Of a stretch of DNA of 55,458 bases, positions 40,785-49,945 are shown in pieces. The DNA is from an uncultured Collinsella sp. (GTDB lineage Bacteria > Actinomycetota > Coriobacteriia > Coriobacteriales > Coriobacteriaceae), in NCBI GenBank assembly GCA_900548815.1, contig URLR01000006.1:1-55458 (forward strand). Direction: 5' to 3'. Made by a program: the position numbers and the translations under genes. The notes under the pieces are model-generated. The model ran no database searches, had not been told where the DNA came from, and was given only the letters and a program-made list of their open reading frames with translations. Within the stretch, counting starts at the first letter, position 1. Each line of letters begins with the position of its first letter.

Positions 40785-41049
40785 GGCCGTCGCCCTGGCC
40801 GCCGCCGTCAGCATCCTAGCGTTTGGGCCAGCCATGGCCTTTGCCCAGCAAGAACAGGCGCAGGCCGCCACACAAGTGACGGTCGACCTCTCGGAGCTCG
40901 ACCGCCGCGACCGCGAGGAACCGTTGGCGCAGACAGGCGACAGACGATGGCTCTTGGCAGCAGGCGCCACAGCAGCAGGCGCGGGAACCGCCGGCCTCGG
41001 TCTGCACATCAAACGCAGCCAGAAACAAAACACGGACAGGCCGCACTAA
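40768..41049 (+). CDS. Small secreted protein with LAQTG sortase signal
   Basis: The start is GTG 40768, overlapping the previous gene by 17 bases. The 93-residue protein has a signal peptide (HKAVALAAAVSILAFGPAMAFA), a short mature segment of about 30 residues (AATQVTVDLSELDRRDREE), and a C-terminal cell-wall sorting signal: LAQTG, then the hydrophobic LLAAGATAAGAGTAGLGL and the basic KRSQK. It should be anchored to peptidoglycan by a sortase, which is not encoded in this window. The exposed part is too short for an adhesin; it might anchor or escort its neighbours. Confidence 0.7.
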   Translation: MRTRHKAVALAAAVSILAFGPAMAFAQQEQAQAATQVTVDLSELDRRDREEPLAQTGDRRWLLAAGATAAGAGTAGLGLHIKRSQKQNTDRPH

Positions 41050-41067
41050 ATTAGCTAAGGAGACCCC

Positions 41068-42498
41068 ATGGCATCGAAGAACCTTTTGCCCGTCGTCGCA
41101 CTCTGCGGCGCGCTCGCAACCGGAACGCCTGTCGCCGCTTGGGCGACTCCCGCCATGGCAGACTCCTTACCAGCAGCCCTAAGCTCCGCATCAAATCCGT
41201 CGAGCGCCATTGCGTGCAAGCGTTTTTCGATCGCACAGGCTGCAATCTCAACCTCGGGATGCCTTCGTCGTAATACGGACGGTTCGATAGTCGTGGATAT
41301 CAATCGTTCGAACAAGGCAAACGGCTCCCAGGCGGGGTACGCCGTCTGCACGTGGCGCTCGGTTGTGCTCGACGCAGATGGCGATCCATGCAATTTAGAG
41401 CTGCGCATCGACATCGCTTCGATCGATGACTCGGCGAACGGAGCGAAGGTCGCCTTCGACGGTACGTTTTTTGAGAAAGGAGGCGGTATATGTCTGGGCT
41501 GCGCCGCCGCGAATGCAGACGACACGCAGCCCACCCTCTCATTCACGGCATCGTTGCGGCTGACCAAAGCCGACACCGATGCCATCGCGGCGGGAGAAGC
41601 GTCCCTGCTGTTCTACGCCGTCAGCACCAAAGACACAGACGCTCATTTCGAGAAGCCAGCCGGATCACTCAGCCTTACACGAGGGATAGAGGCAGGCCCT
41701 ATTGAAATCGATGCCCACGCGCAAAGCAGGCAACGCATTCCTGCCGACCCGGCGCTTCTCGAAATGAAGTGGAACGGATCCGGAGCCATCGGAATTCTCC
41801 CCTCCGCGCTTGACGCCAAGACGCTCCCCCCAAACGACGAACCCATCAACGCAACCATACAAGAGGAGAGCGCGGTCAAAGAAGCAGGTGCGGGCGACAC
41901 GCCGTCGCCGACAAACAGCGTCCCAGCTTCTTTCGAAGCACCGAATGAGCCCGCTGCCGATCCAAACGATCCCGAGCTCGCGGACAGCCTGGGGCTTGCT
42001 GATCCTCAAGAGATCGATGAAGGTAACTGCTGCGTGCTTGCCGCGCTCGACCACACAGAGGTCATCGACGCTGCGAACATCGAAGTTGCCGCCGCCAATC
42101 AGCCCGTCCGCAAGTCGGCTATCATCGCATTTCCTGAATCCATCGAAGTCGTCTTTTTGCCATCGGGCGAGGTCGTGGCCCCAACACTGCTCACCTTGTT
42201 GGGCGCCAAGAATACTCGAAACGAAATTAAAAAGGTCACGGTTGTCGACCCCGCAACCACCGCCAAGCTGCGTCTATACGCCGTTGCTCCAGACGGAGGC
42301 AAGACCCTGGAATTCGATGGCGACACACTTCTAGCCTGGCGACGTCTGGACATTATGGAAGACGTCTCGTACCAGATCGAGCTCGAAGGGTTTGATCGTG
42401 CCCGCGATGCCAATATCATCGCCGCGGCTATTGAATCCCCACAGCGGCTTATGACACTGCGCTTTGAATACTATCCCTATGTCCCGACAACCACCTGA
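41068..42498 (+). CDS. Large secreted protein of unknown function
   Basis: The 476-residue protein has a signal peptide (LPVVALCGALATGTPVAAWATPAMA) and AAGGAG before its ATG. The mature part starts with an alternating, probably beta-rich domain (SIVVDINRSNKANGS...FDGTFF) holding two cysteines in GGGICLGCAAAN. A low-complexity acidic Pro/Asn/Glu-rich linker (about residues 255-315) follows, then a C-terminal domain (IIAFPESIEVVFLPSGEVVAPTLLTLLGAKNTRNEIKKVTVVDP). No sorting signal or transmembrane end is visible, so it may be released or held by partners. It lies last in the five-gene envelope cassette. The family is unknown to me. Confidence 0.75.
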   Translation: MASKNLLPVVALCGALATGTPVAAWATPAMADSLPAALSSASNPSSAIACKRFSIAQAAISTSGCLRRNTDGSIVVDINRSNKANGSQAGYAVCTWRSVVLDADGDPCNLELRIDIASIDDSANGAKVAFDGTFFEKGGGICLGCAAANADDTQPTLSFTASLRLTKADTDAIAAGEASLLFYAVSTKDTDAHFEKPAGSLSLTRGIEAGPIEIDAHAQSRQRIPADPALLEMKWNGSGAIGILPSALDAKTLPPNDEPINATIQEESAVKEAGAGDTPSPTNSVPASFEAPNEPAADPNDPELADSLGLADPQEIDEGNCCVLAALDHTEVIDAANIEVAAANQPVRKSAIIAFPESIEVVFLPSGEVVAPTLLTLLGAKNTRNEIKKVTVVDPATTAKLRLYAVAPDGGKTLEFDGDTLLAWRRLDIMEDVSYQIELEGFDRARDANIIAAAIESPQRLMTLRFEYYPYVPTTT

Positions 42499-42521
42499 GG
42501 CTTAAATGCTGCGCATCATTC

Positions 42522-42547
42522 CTAATACCACTTATATAACGTATTAG
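42522..42547. repeat. AT-rich inverted repeat after the secreted-protein cassette
   Basis: CTAATAC (42522-42528) and GTATTAG (42541-42547) form a perfect 7-bp inverted repeat around ACTTATATAA-type sequence. It may be a weak terminator or an operator of the DUF554 gene. Confidence 0.4.
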
Positions 42548-42616
42548 ATGGGTTGCGATGTGCCTCGCATTTCGTTCTGCTACGATTGCCACGTTGGCAT
42601 CAATACAGGAGGGCTC

Positions 42617-43333
42617 ATGCCGGGCTTGGGAACAATCATCAACGTTGTGCTTTTAGTTGCGGGCGGTCTTTTGGGATTAGCGGGCGGCCGCTTCATTACA
42701 CCGCGCATCCAAGACACGCTCATGAAAGCATCGGGGCTGTGCGTCCTGTTTATCGGCCTTGGCGGCACCATGCAAAAGATGCTCCTTATCGATGGGAAGG
42801 CGCTAGCGACCACCGGTACCACCATGCTCATCGTCTCGTTTGCCCTCGGCTCGCTCATCGGCGAAGCCGTCAATCTGGAGGCGGCAATCGAGAACCTCGG
42901 TGAATGGCTCAAGCGAAAAACCGGCAGCGAGGGTGACAACGAGTTCACCAACGCCTTTGTCTCGACATCGCTCACGGTGTGCATCGGTGCCATGGCCATC
43001 GTGGGCTCGATTCAGGACGGCCTGCTCGGCGACTGGTCCACGCTCGCTCTCAAGGGCGCACTGGACTGCATCATCGTTTGCACCATGACGGCCTCGCTCG
43101 GACGCGGCTGCATCTTCTCGGCCCTGCCCGTCGCCGTGTTCCAGGGAACGATTACGCTGTTTGCCGGCGCGCTCTCCCCCATCATGACCACCGCCGCCCT
43201 CGACAGCCTATCGCTCGTGGGCTCTATGCTCATCTTCTGCGTCGGCGTCAATCTCATCCGTCCCCAGACCTTCCGCACGGCCAATATGCTCCCCTCCGTT
43301 GTCGTAGCCGTCATCTACGCCCTCCTGTTCTAA
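42617..43333 (+). CDS. DUF554 family membrane protein
   Basis: The 238-residue protein has about seven hydrophobic segments and the DUF554 (YdfK-type) pattern: MPGLGTIINVVLLVAGGLLGLAGGRFI, LGGTMQKMLL, FALGSLIGEAVNLEAAIENLGEWLKRK, TNAFVSTSLTVCIGAMAIVGSIQDGLLGD. The family is widespread, and its transport or other role is unproven. ATG 42617 has AGGAGGG four bases upstream; the frame before it is likely untranslated. A TGCTACGAT extended -10-like element lies near 42579. Confidence 0.85.
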   Translation: MPGLGTIINVVLLVAGGLLGLAGGRFITPRIQDTLMKASGLCVLFIGLGGTMQKMLLIDGKALATTGTTMLIVSFALGSLIGEAVNLEAAIENLGEWLKRKTGSEGDNEFTNAFVSTSLTVCIGAMAIVGSIQDGLLGDWSTLALKGALDCIIVCTMTASLGRGCIFSALPVAVFQGTITLFAGALSPIMTTAALDSLSLVGSMLIFCVGVNLIRPQTFRTANMLPSVVVAVIYALLF

Positions 43334-43355
43334 ATCTATCTACATAGCGGCATCT

Positions 43356-43384
43356 CGAACACCTGTTTGATGCTGTGCTATGAT
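43356..43384 (+). promoter_or_regulatory. Probable promoter of the Shango-like operon
   Basis: An extended -10 element TGC-TATGAT (43376-43384) lies 17 bases after CGAACA (43356-43361). The sngA-type gene starts 38 bases downstream with GGAGAGGAGAAG before its GTG. Confidence 0.45.
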
Positions 43385-43421
43385 ATGAGGTCACCGAAGC
43401 TGCGTTAGGAGAGGAGAAGCG

Positions 43422-45182
43422 GTGGCCGACCAGGACATCAAGATGCTCATCGAGCGCATTATGGCCGAGGCCCGGACCCATCAGTCCGCCCGTTTCTCAA
43501 ACGAAGTCTACGCAGACGAGCCGATTCTCAAAACCGGTCGTCAGATGCAGAACTTCCTTCCCGACCAATACCGCAAGATGCGCGAGATATCGCGCTGGCA
43601 GGATGACCCCAAAGGCGGCGCGGGTCGCTGGCTTTCGGAAGCCGAGCTTTTCTACCGCCAAGGCCTGCTGATGGCCGACTTTGAGGACGACTGCCCCTAC
43701 AACGGCACCTTTAAGTCGTACTTTCCCACCTACAATGCCATGAGCGATCGACAGTTGCGCGGCTACTTTACCTGGCGTGCCCAAGTGCGTCGCGGAACCG
43801 TCGAGGAAACGTCTACGTCCTTTGCCTTTCTGTATCTCTATGAGCTGATTTGCGGCATTGGCGTAGATAATCCGCTCGATGGTTTTAACAAGATCAAGGC
43901 TTTTTGGGATGTCTATCGCGCCTTCGAGCCCAGCATTGATCGGTTTGCACGCGTGTGGTTGCAGGATTACGCCGTATTCCATGGGCTCGACCCCAAGCTG
44001 CTTCGCGACTCTAAAACCGTCATGTTCGATAACGCCCTTATCGAGCTGCGGCGCGCGGCACGAGACCTTGTACCAGCACCGGCGCCGTCCGGCCAGACCC
44101 CCAAGCGTCGCAAAACCTCCGAGCCCACGCTCCCCCTTCCGCCCGATGAGGTGCGCGAGGAGCGACTCATGGCCGCCATCAACGCCCTCTCCACGTACAA
44201 CCTAAGTAACTCGCGGCTCGACCGCAGCCACCACCGCGATCTGCGCCACGTGGCATGCGCCGTGTATGTCCGCATGGCGCGCTACTATGACACGCACCGA
44301 AAGACCGGCATCGTGGCGAGTTTATTTGGGGAGGAGACGGCCATGCCCTACACCATGTTTGCCTCGGCCGTATTCTTTGCGCCCGAGCGCCACGAGGACT
44401 GCGAATACCGCCTGGATCCTATCCATATCTACCGTTGCCAAAACGGCTTTTGGGAATGCATGCGTATCCATGGCAGTAGGCAAAAGAGCAGCAAGCTCGG
44501 TGAAATGATGCGCGCCTGCGACCAACGCCTGCGCCTGGCGCTGGACCCCGCCCATCCCCTTAAGGAAGAAAAGGTCCCCAAATATCTGGCTAAGATTATC
44601 GATGACGAAATCGTGGCATGGCTTTCATGGGATGCCGCACATCAGCCCGTCAAGATCGATATCGACCTGAGCCAGCTGGGGCATATCCGGAGTGCCGCCG
44701 CACAAACACGCGAGGCGCTTTTGATCGATGAGGAGCGCGAGGACGGCGCGCCTGTGGAAGTCGAGGCGACGCTTATCGAGCAACCGAACACCGAGTCTGC
44801 GCCCGACATGACTGCCGAACCTGGCGAGATGACCATACAGCAATACGAACCCGACGAGCCGACCGTCTCCACCGAAGAGTTTGGCGTCGTGGCACCGCTC
44901 CTCGCGTCTGCGCCCGCACCCGTAACGCCCGCGCCCATCGAAGCTGCGAACAAACTCGCGCCCGCCGCAGACGCCTTCCTTCGCGCACTGCTCGAGCAAA
45001 ACGCAGCGCAAGCGACATCGGCAGTGGCGCACTCGGGCCAGAGCGAGGACATGCTCGTCGACAGCATCAACGAGGCGCTCTTTGACCTGGTGGGCGACAC
45101 CGTTATCGAATTCGGCGCGGCAGGACCGCAAATTATCGAGGATTACGAAGCAGACGTGAGAGGATACCTAGACCGTGAGTGA
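43422..45182 (+). CDS. sngA: TerB_N-domain protein, Shango SngA-like
   Basis: The 586-residue protein begins at GTG 43422 behind AGGAGAGGAGAAG. A TerB N-terminal-type region (FLPDQYRKMREISRWQDDPKGGAGRWLSEAELFYRQGLLMADFEDD, YFPTYNAMSDRQLRGYFTWRAQVRRG, FLYLYELICGIG) spans residues 50-190. Further helical parts, a proline-rich linker (TPKRRKTSEPTLPLPPDE) and a low-complexity Pro/Ala tail follow. TerB-like domains occur in stress and phage-defence operons. It is the first gene of a trio with a BrxD-like ATPase and a DEAD/Lhr-like helicase, the composition reported for the anti-phage system Shango. Its end overlaps the next start by eight bases. Protein family is fairly sure; defence function is inferred from the operon. 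Confidence 0.78.
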   Translation: MADQDIKMLIERIMAEARTHQSARFSNEVYADEPILKTGRQMQNFLPDQYRKMREISRWQDDPKGGAGRWLSEAELFYRQGLLMADFEDDCPYNGTFKSYFPTYNAMSDRQLRGYFTWRAQVRRGTVEETSTSFAFLYLYELICGIGVDNPLDGFNKIKAFWDVYRAFEPSIDRFARVWLQDYAVFHGLDPKLLRDSKTVMFDNALIELRRAARDLVPAPAPSGQTPKRRKTSEPTLPLPPDEVREERLMAAINALSTYNLSNSRLDRSHHRDLRHVACAVYVRMARYYDTHRKTGIVASLFGEETAMPYTMFASAVFFAPERHEDCEYRLDPIHIYRCQNGFWECMRIHGSRQKSSKLGEMMRACDQRLRLALDPAHPLKEEKVPKYLAKIIDDEIVAWLSWDAAHQPVKIDIDLSQLGHIRSAAAQTREALLIDEEREDGAPVEVEATLIEQPNTESAPDMTAEPGEMTIQQYEPDEPTVSTEEFGVVAPLLASAPAPVTPAPIEAANKLAPAADAFLRALLEQNAAQATSAVAHSGQSEDMLVDSINEALFDLVGDTVIEFGAAGPQIIEDYEADVRGYLDRE

Positions 45183-46479
45183 TACCGCATCCGCAGCGCC
45201 CCGCGTACCCAAACGCGTCGCCGCCGTTATCCTAAACTCGCTCAAGGGCGGCGTGGTCCCGCGCATCGGCCTTCCCTACATCACCGTAGGGCGCGAGGTC
45301 GAGATCCGCGCCCTGCTCACCGATCTGAGTCTCATCGCCGACGGTGGCGCGAGCTTCCGCTTTCTGGTCGGTCGTTACGGCGCCGGCAAGAGCTTTTTGC
45401 TCCAGACCATCCGCACGCACGCCATGGGCGAGGGATTCGTCGTCGCTGATGCCGACCTGTCGCCCGAGCGCCGCCTGCAAGGCGGTCAGGGGCAGGGCCT
45501 TGCCACCTACCGCGAGCTCATCCGCAACATATCGACCAAGACGCGCCCCGAGGGCGGTGCGCTCAACCTTATTCTGGATCGCTGGGTCGCCTCGTGTGCC
45601 GACGTCGACGAGTCGGTCGTCAATGCCCAACTGGCCCCGCTCGAGGAAATGGTCCACGGCTTCGACTTCGCCCGTATGCTCCGCCGCTACCGCGCGGCCG
45701 TATCCGAGGGCGACGAAGAAGCTATGAGCCGCGTGACCAAATGGATTCGTGGCGAGTACCGCACCAAGAGTGAGGCACGCGCCGAGCTGGGCTCCTCGAC
45801 CATCATCAGCGATGACGACTGGTACGACTACGTTAAGCTCATTGCGCGCTTTTTGGTCTGCAGCGGCTACAAGGGCATGCTGGTGCTCATCGACGAGCTC
45901 GTGAATCTGTATAAGATTCCCAACGCCATCACACGCCAATACAACTACGAGAAAATCCTGACCATGTACAACGACACGCTCCAGGGCAAGGCGCAGTACT
46001 TGGGCATGATCATGGGCGGCACGCCAACCTCCATCGAAGACCGCCGCCGTGGCGTGTTCTCCTACGAAGCCCTGCGCAGCCGACTCGCTCAAGGCCGCTT
46101 TGCACGCGAGGATCTTAAGGACATGCTCGCGCCCATCATCCGCCTGCAGCCACTCACCTACGAGGAGTTGCTGGTGCTGATCGAAAAACTCATGCAGATC
46201 CATGCCGGCTACTTTGGCTGGACGCCCACGCTTACCGAAAACGACTTGGTGGACTTTCTCAAGATTGAGTTCGGCCGCGTGGGAGCCGATACACACCTGA
46301 CGCCGCGTGAGGTTATCCGTGACTTTATCGAGCTGCTCGATATCCTATGTCAGAACCCCGATGCAAATGTGGCCGAGCTGCTGCAAAGCGTCGGCGGCGA
46401 CGCGCTGGCGCCGGCAGCCGTAACAGGCGACACCGGCACCGCAGGCGGCGACCGCAACTTCGCCGAATTCACCATCTAA
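45175..46479 (+). CDS. sngB: BrxD-like ATP-binding protein, Shango SngB-like
   Basis: The 434-residue protein is an AAA-type ATPase of the DUF2791/BrxD group. Motifs are Walker A VGRYGAGKS (65-73), Walker B GMLVLIDELVNLYK (about 232-245) and MGGTPTSIEDRRRGVFSYEALRSRL after it, with a QPLTYEELLVLIEKL helical region. Relatives sit in BREX type 2 operons next to a Lhr-like helicase, but no pglX methylase or pglZ phosphatase gene lies nearby. The start is GTG 45175 with AGAGGA upstream, inside sngA. A hairpin begins at its stop codon and may reduce expression of the helicase gene. Confidence 0.82.
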   Translation: MSDTASAAPRVPKRVAAVILNSLKGGVVPRIGLPYITVGREVEIRALLTDLSLIADGGASFRFLVGRYGAGKSFLLQTIRTHAMGEGFVVADADLSPERRLQGGQGQGLATYRELIRNISTKTRPEGGALNLILDRWVASCADVDESVVNAQLAPLEEMVHGFDFARMLRRYRAAVSEGDEEAMSRVTKWIRGEYRTKSEARAELGSSTIISDDDWYDYVKLIARFLVCSGYKGMLVLIDELVNLYKIPNAITRQYNYEKILTMYNDTLQGKAQYLGMIMGGTPTSIEDRRRGVFSYEALRSRLAQGRFAREDLKDMLAPIIRLQPLTYEELLVLIEKLMQIHAGYFGWTPTLTENDLVDFLKIEFGRVGADTHLTPREVIRDFIELLDILCQNPDANVAELLQSVGGDALAPAAVTGDTGTAGGDRNFAEFTI

Positions 46480-46507
46480 CCTGTCAAAAAGGGACAGGTT
46501 TATTTTG
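46478..46507 (+). terminator. Attenuator-like hairpin between sngB and sngC
   Basis: AACCTGTC (46478-46485, including the last bases of the sngB stop) pairs with GGACAGGTT (46492-46500) and is followed by TATTTTGG. It resembles a weak intrinsic terminator. About 90 bases without a gene follow before the helicase start. Confidence 0.5.
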
Positions 46508-46595
46508 GCAGGTTTTATCTGCACAAACGTTGAGACAGCAATGCAGCAAACCATTGCCAGCCGCGTTGAGAGATTCGTTTTTGAGAGGAGGCCCC

Positions 46596-49040
46596 GTGAA
46601 CGCCTTTGACCGCTACGCCCCGTTTATCCAAGACTTCATCTATTCCCACGATTGGGAGAGCCTGCGCTCTATCCAGGTTGCGGCGGCAGATGCCATCTTT
46701 AACACGCAAGATAATGTGCTCTTGACGGCATCCACGGCTTCCGGCAAAACCGAGGCAGCCTTCTTTCCCATCCTGACCGAGTTTTGGGAGAACCCGCCCG
46801 CAAGCGTGGGCGCCCTCTACATCGGCCCCCTCAAAGCGCTCATCAATGATCAGTTCGTCCGCCTCAACGACCTATGCGAAGAGGCCGATATCCCTGTCTG
46901 GCACTGGCATGGCGATGTCTCGCAGTCGCACAAGGCTAAGCTCATCAAAAAACCAAGCGGCATCTTGCAGATTACGCCTGAGTCACTCGAAGCGCTCTTA
47001 ATCCATAAGCACATGGCGACCCCGCGCATGTTTTGCGACCTGCGCTATGTGGTCATCGATGAGGTCCACTCGCTCATGCGCGGCGACCGCGGCGGTCAGA
47101 CGCTGTGCCTTATCGAGCGCCTCTCGCGCATGGCAGGCGTGCAGCCCCGCCGCATCGGCCTTTCTGCCACCATCGGCGACCCCGAGCGCACGGGCGCCTT
47201 TCTCTCACAGGGAACGGGGCGCGACTGCGTTATCCCCCGCTTTGAGGAACCGCGCCGCGTGTGGCGTATCTCCATGGAGCACTTCTACAACTCGGGCCCC
47301 CAGGCACAGCAGCGGGGATTCGTGGGCACAAGTCCTCAAGAGGCCGAAGTGCTTGCATGCGAGCGCATTGAGACGGCGGCACCCGCGGCACTGCCCGCCG
47401 GCGCCCAAGACATGCGTCACAGCGGACAGCTCACACAAGAGGAGCGCCGTCAACGTCGCGAGCAGGCGCGGGGCAAGGCCGCTCCCAAAGACCGTCGCAC
47501 TTCTTCGGCCCCCGAGGGCGAAGTCGATATCCCCCAGGCCACCGAGCAGGCGCTCCTCAACCCCACCGACACCGCACCCGACAACGCCGACCCCGGCATG
47601 GGCTACATCTTCGAACACACCCGCGGCCGCAAGTGCCTGGTCTTTGCCAACTCGCGTGAGGAGGCAGAGGCCGTATGCTCCATGCTGCGCAGCTACTGCG
47701 AGAGCCGACACGAGCCCGACCGCTTTCTCATCCATCACGGCAATCTTTCGGCATCGTTGCGCGAGACAGCCGAGGAACTCATGCGTGACGAGGAACAGGC
47801 ACAAACGACCGTCACCACCTCTACGCTGGAGCTCGGTATCGATATCGGCCGCCTGGAGCGTGCGTTTCAGATCGATGCGCCATTTACCGTCAGCTCCTTT
47901 TTGCAGCGAATGGGCCGCACGGGACGCCGCGATCTTCCGCCCGAGATGTGGTTTGTCATGCGCGAGGAAGAGCCCGAGCCGCGCACGATGATGCCCGAGA
48001 CCATTCCGTGGAAGCTCCTGCAGGGAATCGCGCTCGTACAACTCTATCGCGAGGAAAAGTGGGTCGAGCCGCCCGAGCTCGATCGACTCCCCTACAGCCT
48101 GCTCTATCACCAGACTATGTCGACGCTTGCCAGTACCGGCGAACTCACGCCGGCAGAGCTTGCCCAGCGCGTGCTCACACTCAGCTATTTCCATCGCATC
48201 TCGGCCGATGACTATCGCGTACTGCTGCGTCACCTCATTAAGATCGACCATATCCAAGTCACCGAGGGCGGTGGGCTCATCGTGGGTCTCGCGGGTGAGC
48301 GCATCATTAACAACTTTAAGTTCTACGCCGTATTCCAGGAAAACGAGGAGTTCACCGTTCGCAGCGAGTCGGCCGAGTTGGGCACGATCGTCAATCCGCC
48401 ACCGCCCGGTGAGCGCATCGCCATCGCCGGACACTGCTGGATTGTCGAGGAAGTGGACTGGAGGCGCCACACCGTCTTTGCCACGCAGGTCAAGGGCCGG
48501 GTGCCGGCCTACTTTGGCGACTGCCCCGGCGACATCAATACACACGTACTCGAGCGCATGCGCAAGGCGCTCAACGAGCACGCGGCATATCCGTACCTTA
48601 TGGGTAACGCACGGGCCCGCTTAGCACAGGCTCGTCATACGGCCGAGATTTCGGGTGCGGGAACCAAGCCGCTCATCAACCTGGGTGGCGACACCTGGGT
48701 GCTCTTCCCCTGGCTGGGCAGCTACGCCTTTTTGGCGCTCGAGCGCATGCTCAAGATTAAATGTGCCGCGGAGCTGGGCCTTCGCGGACTCGACCCGTCG
48801 CGCCCGTACTTTATGCAGTTTAAGATGAAGGCCAACGAAGAGACGTTCTTTGAGGTGCTCGCCGCCGAGGCCGAGAAGGACTTCAATCCCATCGAGCTCG
48901 TCTATCCCGGCGAGGTGCCTTATTTTGATCGCTACGACGAGTACGTTCCCGAGGAGCTCGTGCGCAAAGGCTTCGCCGAAGGCGTGCTCGACATAGAGGG
49001 CATGAAGCGGCGTGTCCGCAGCTGGCGCGACCACGCCTGA
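46596..49040 (+). CDS. sngC: Lhr-like DEAD/DEAH-box helicase, Shango SngC-like
   Basis: The 814-residue protein is a superfamily 2 helicase. Motif I is TASTASGKTEAAFF (45-58), motif Ia GPLKALINDQF, motif II VIDEVHSLMRGDRGGQ (about 152-167), motif III GLSATIGDPER, and the second RecA domain has VFANSREEAEAV, TSTLELGIDIG and motif VI QRMGRTGRRD. An insert rich in charged residues lies between the two RecA lobes. A long C-terminal region of about 350 residues resembles Lhr accessory domains. The start is GTG 46596 behind GGAGG. It is the third gene of the TerB-ATPase-helicase operon. Confidence 0.85.
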   Translation: MNAFDRYAPFIQDFIYSHDWESLRSIQVAAADAIFNTQDNVLLTASTASGKTEAAFFPILTEFWENPPASVGALYIGPLKALINDQFVRLNDLCEEADIPVWHWHGDVSQSHKAKLIKKPSGILQITPESLEALLIHKHMATPRMFCDLRYVVIDEVHSLMRGDRGGQTLCLIERLSRMAGVQPRRIGLSATIGDPERTGAFLSQGTGRDCVIPRFEEPRRVWRISMEHFYNSGPQAQQRGFVGTSPQEAEVLACERIETAAPAALPAGAQDMRHSGQLTQEERRQRREQARGKAAPKDRRTSSAPEGEVDIPQATEQALLNPTDTAPDNADPGMGYIFEHTRGRKCLVFANSREEAEAVCSMLRSYCESRHEPDRFLIHHGNLSASLRETAEELMRDEEQAQTTVTTSTLELGIDIGRLERAFQIDAPFTVSSFLQRMGRTGRRDLPPEMWFVMREEEPEPRTMMPETIPWKLLQGIALVQLYREEKWVEPPELDRLPYSLLYHQTMSTLASTGELTPAELAQRVLTLSYFHRISADDYRVLLRHLIKIDHIQVTEGGGLIVGLAGERIINNFKFYAVFQENEEFTVRSESAELGTIVNPPPPGERIAIAGHCWIVEEVDWRRHTVFATQVKGRVPAYFGDCPGDINTHVLERMRKALNEHAAYPYLMGNARARLAQARHTAEISGAGTKPLINLGGDTWVLFPWLGSYAFLALERMLKIKCAAELGLRGLDPSRPYFMQFKMKANEETFFEVLAAEAEKDFNPIELVYPGEVPYFDRYDEYVPEELVRKGFAEGVLDIEGMKRRVRSWRDHA

Positions 49041-49066
49041 GACCAGTCTTTTTGGGACGGGGAGAC

Positions 49067-49945
49067 TTACTTGTCGTGAAGGACGGTGCCGAGGAAGTCG
49101 GTGTCGAAGGGCACGGCTTCGGCAAAGGCATAGTCACCGTCGCTAGCGATGAGCAGGTAGTTCTCCTCGCCGCCGAACTCTGCATCGCCGCATGGGACCA
49201 CCCAGGCGTGGGCGAATACCTCGAGTGCCGTGGCAGCGCAGTCGCGAAGGAACGTCACATCGCTCCCCTCGTTTGCGCTCACGATATTGGCCACGTAGAT
49301 ACCCCCGGGGTTCAGGCTGCCCCGCGCCAGACGCAGCGCCTCAACGGTTGCCAGCTCGCGCACGGGCTCGGCACCACCAAAGCAATCGCTCACGATCACG
49401 TCGTAGCGACGATGCCCCACGCTCGTCACACCCAGATACGAGCGAGCCTCAGCGGTAATCACCCGCAAGCGGTCGCCCACTGCGCGCTCCAGCTCGTCCA
49501 GGCAGAACCAGCGGCGCGCTAGGCGCGTAATCTCTCCGTCATACTCGATAACGTCCATGCGCAAGCCCTCGTGCGACATCAGCGCGAACTTGGGATAGGC
49601 AAACCCGCCGCCGCCCAGCATAAGCATTCGGTCGATACCGTGACCATAAGCATCACGCATTGCATCCTCGGCCTCGAACGCATCGTCAAACGCACGATAG
49701 TACGCAAAAACGGGCTCCGCCCAGCGGTCGCCAACGTAGCTCGCGCTTTGGTAGACCCCACCTTGCACCAATACGCGGACTTCGTCTCCGCCCTCATCGT
49801 GCACGCGTTTCACACGCGCCAACCCATTGCGGGTTCGCGCAACCTGCAGACAGGCAGCACGAACAGCGACAGCGGCCGCACCAAGCGCTGCGGCTCCCAG
49901 GGCAACGCCGGCAACGACGCCAGCAGAAACACTCGGTTTGTTCAT
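49067..49945 (-). CDS. Spermidine-synthase-like methyltransferase-fold protein
   Basis: The 292-residue protein has a Rossmann core like spermidine synthases: MLMLGGGGFAYPKFAL (motif I), DVIEYDGEITRLARRWF (acidic loop), RLRVITAEARSYL, and the DCFGG part of YDVIVSDCFGGAEP. A hydrophobic N-terminal segment (VSAGVVAGVALGAAALGAAAVAV, about 6-28) could anchor it to the membrane. True spermidine synthases carry a D-x-G-G-D-G signature; here GGGGFAYP replaces it, so putrescine aminopropyl transfer is doubtful. It directly follows elp3 with no gap, suggesting a two-gene operon. Confidence 0.7.
   Translation of the reverse strand: MNKPSVSAGVVAGVALGAAALGAAAVAVRAACLQVARTRNGLARVKRVHDEGGDEVRVLVQGGVYQSASYVGDRWAEPVFAYYRAFDDAFEAEDAMRDAYGHGIDRMLMLGGGGFAYPKFALMSHEGLRMDVIEYDGEITRLARRWFCLDELERAVGDRLRVITAEARSYLGVTSVGHRRYDVIVSDCFGGAEPVRELATVEALRLARGSLNPGGIYVANIVSANEGSDVTFLRDCAATALEVFAHAWVVPCGDAEFGGEENYLLIASDGDYAFAEAVPFDTDFLGTVLHDK

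Noticed and set aside
43422..45182. Tellurite resistance gene
   Set aside because: Only a TerB_N-like region is visible and no terC, terD or terZ gene lies nearby; the operon partners point to defence.
43422..49040. BREX type 2 operon
   Set aside because: The ATPase and helicase resemble BrxD and a BREX helicase, but no pglX, pglZ, brxC or pglW gene is present on either side; the TerB-ATPase-helicase trio fits Shango better.
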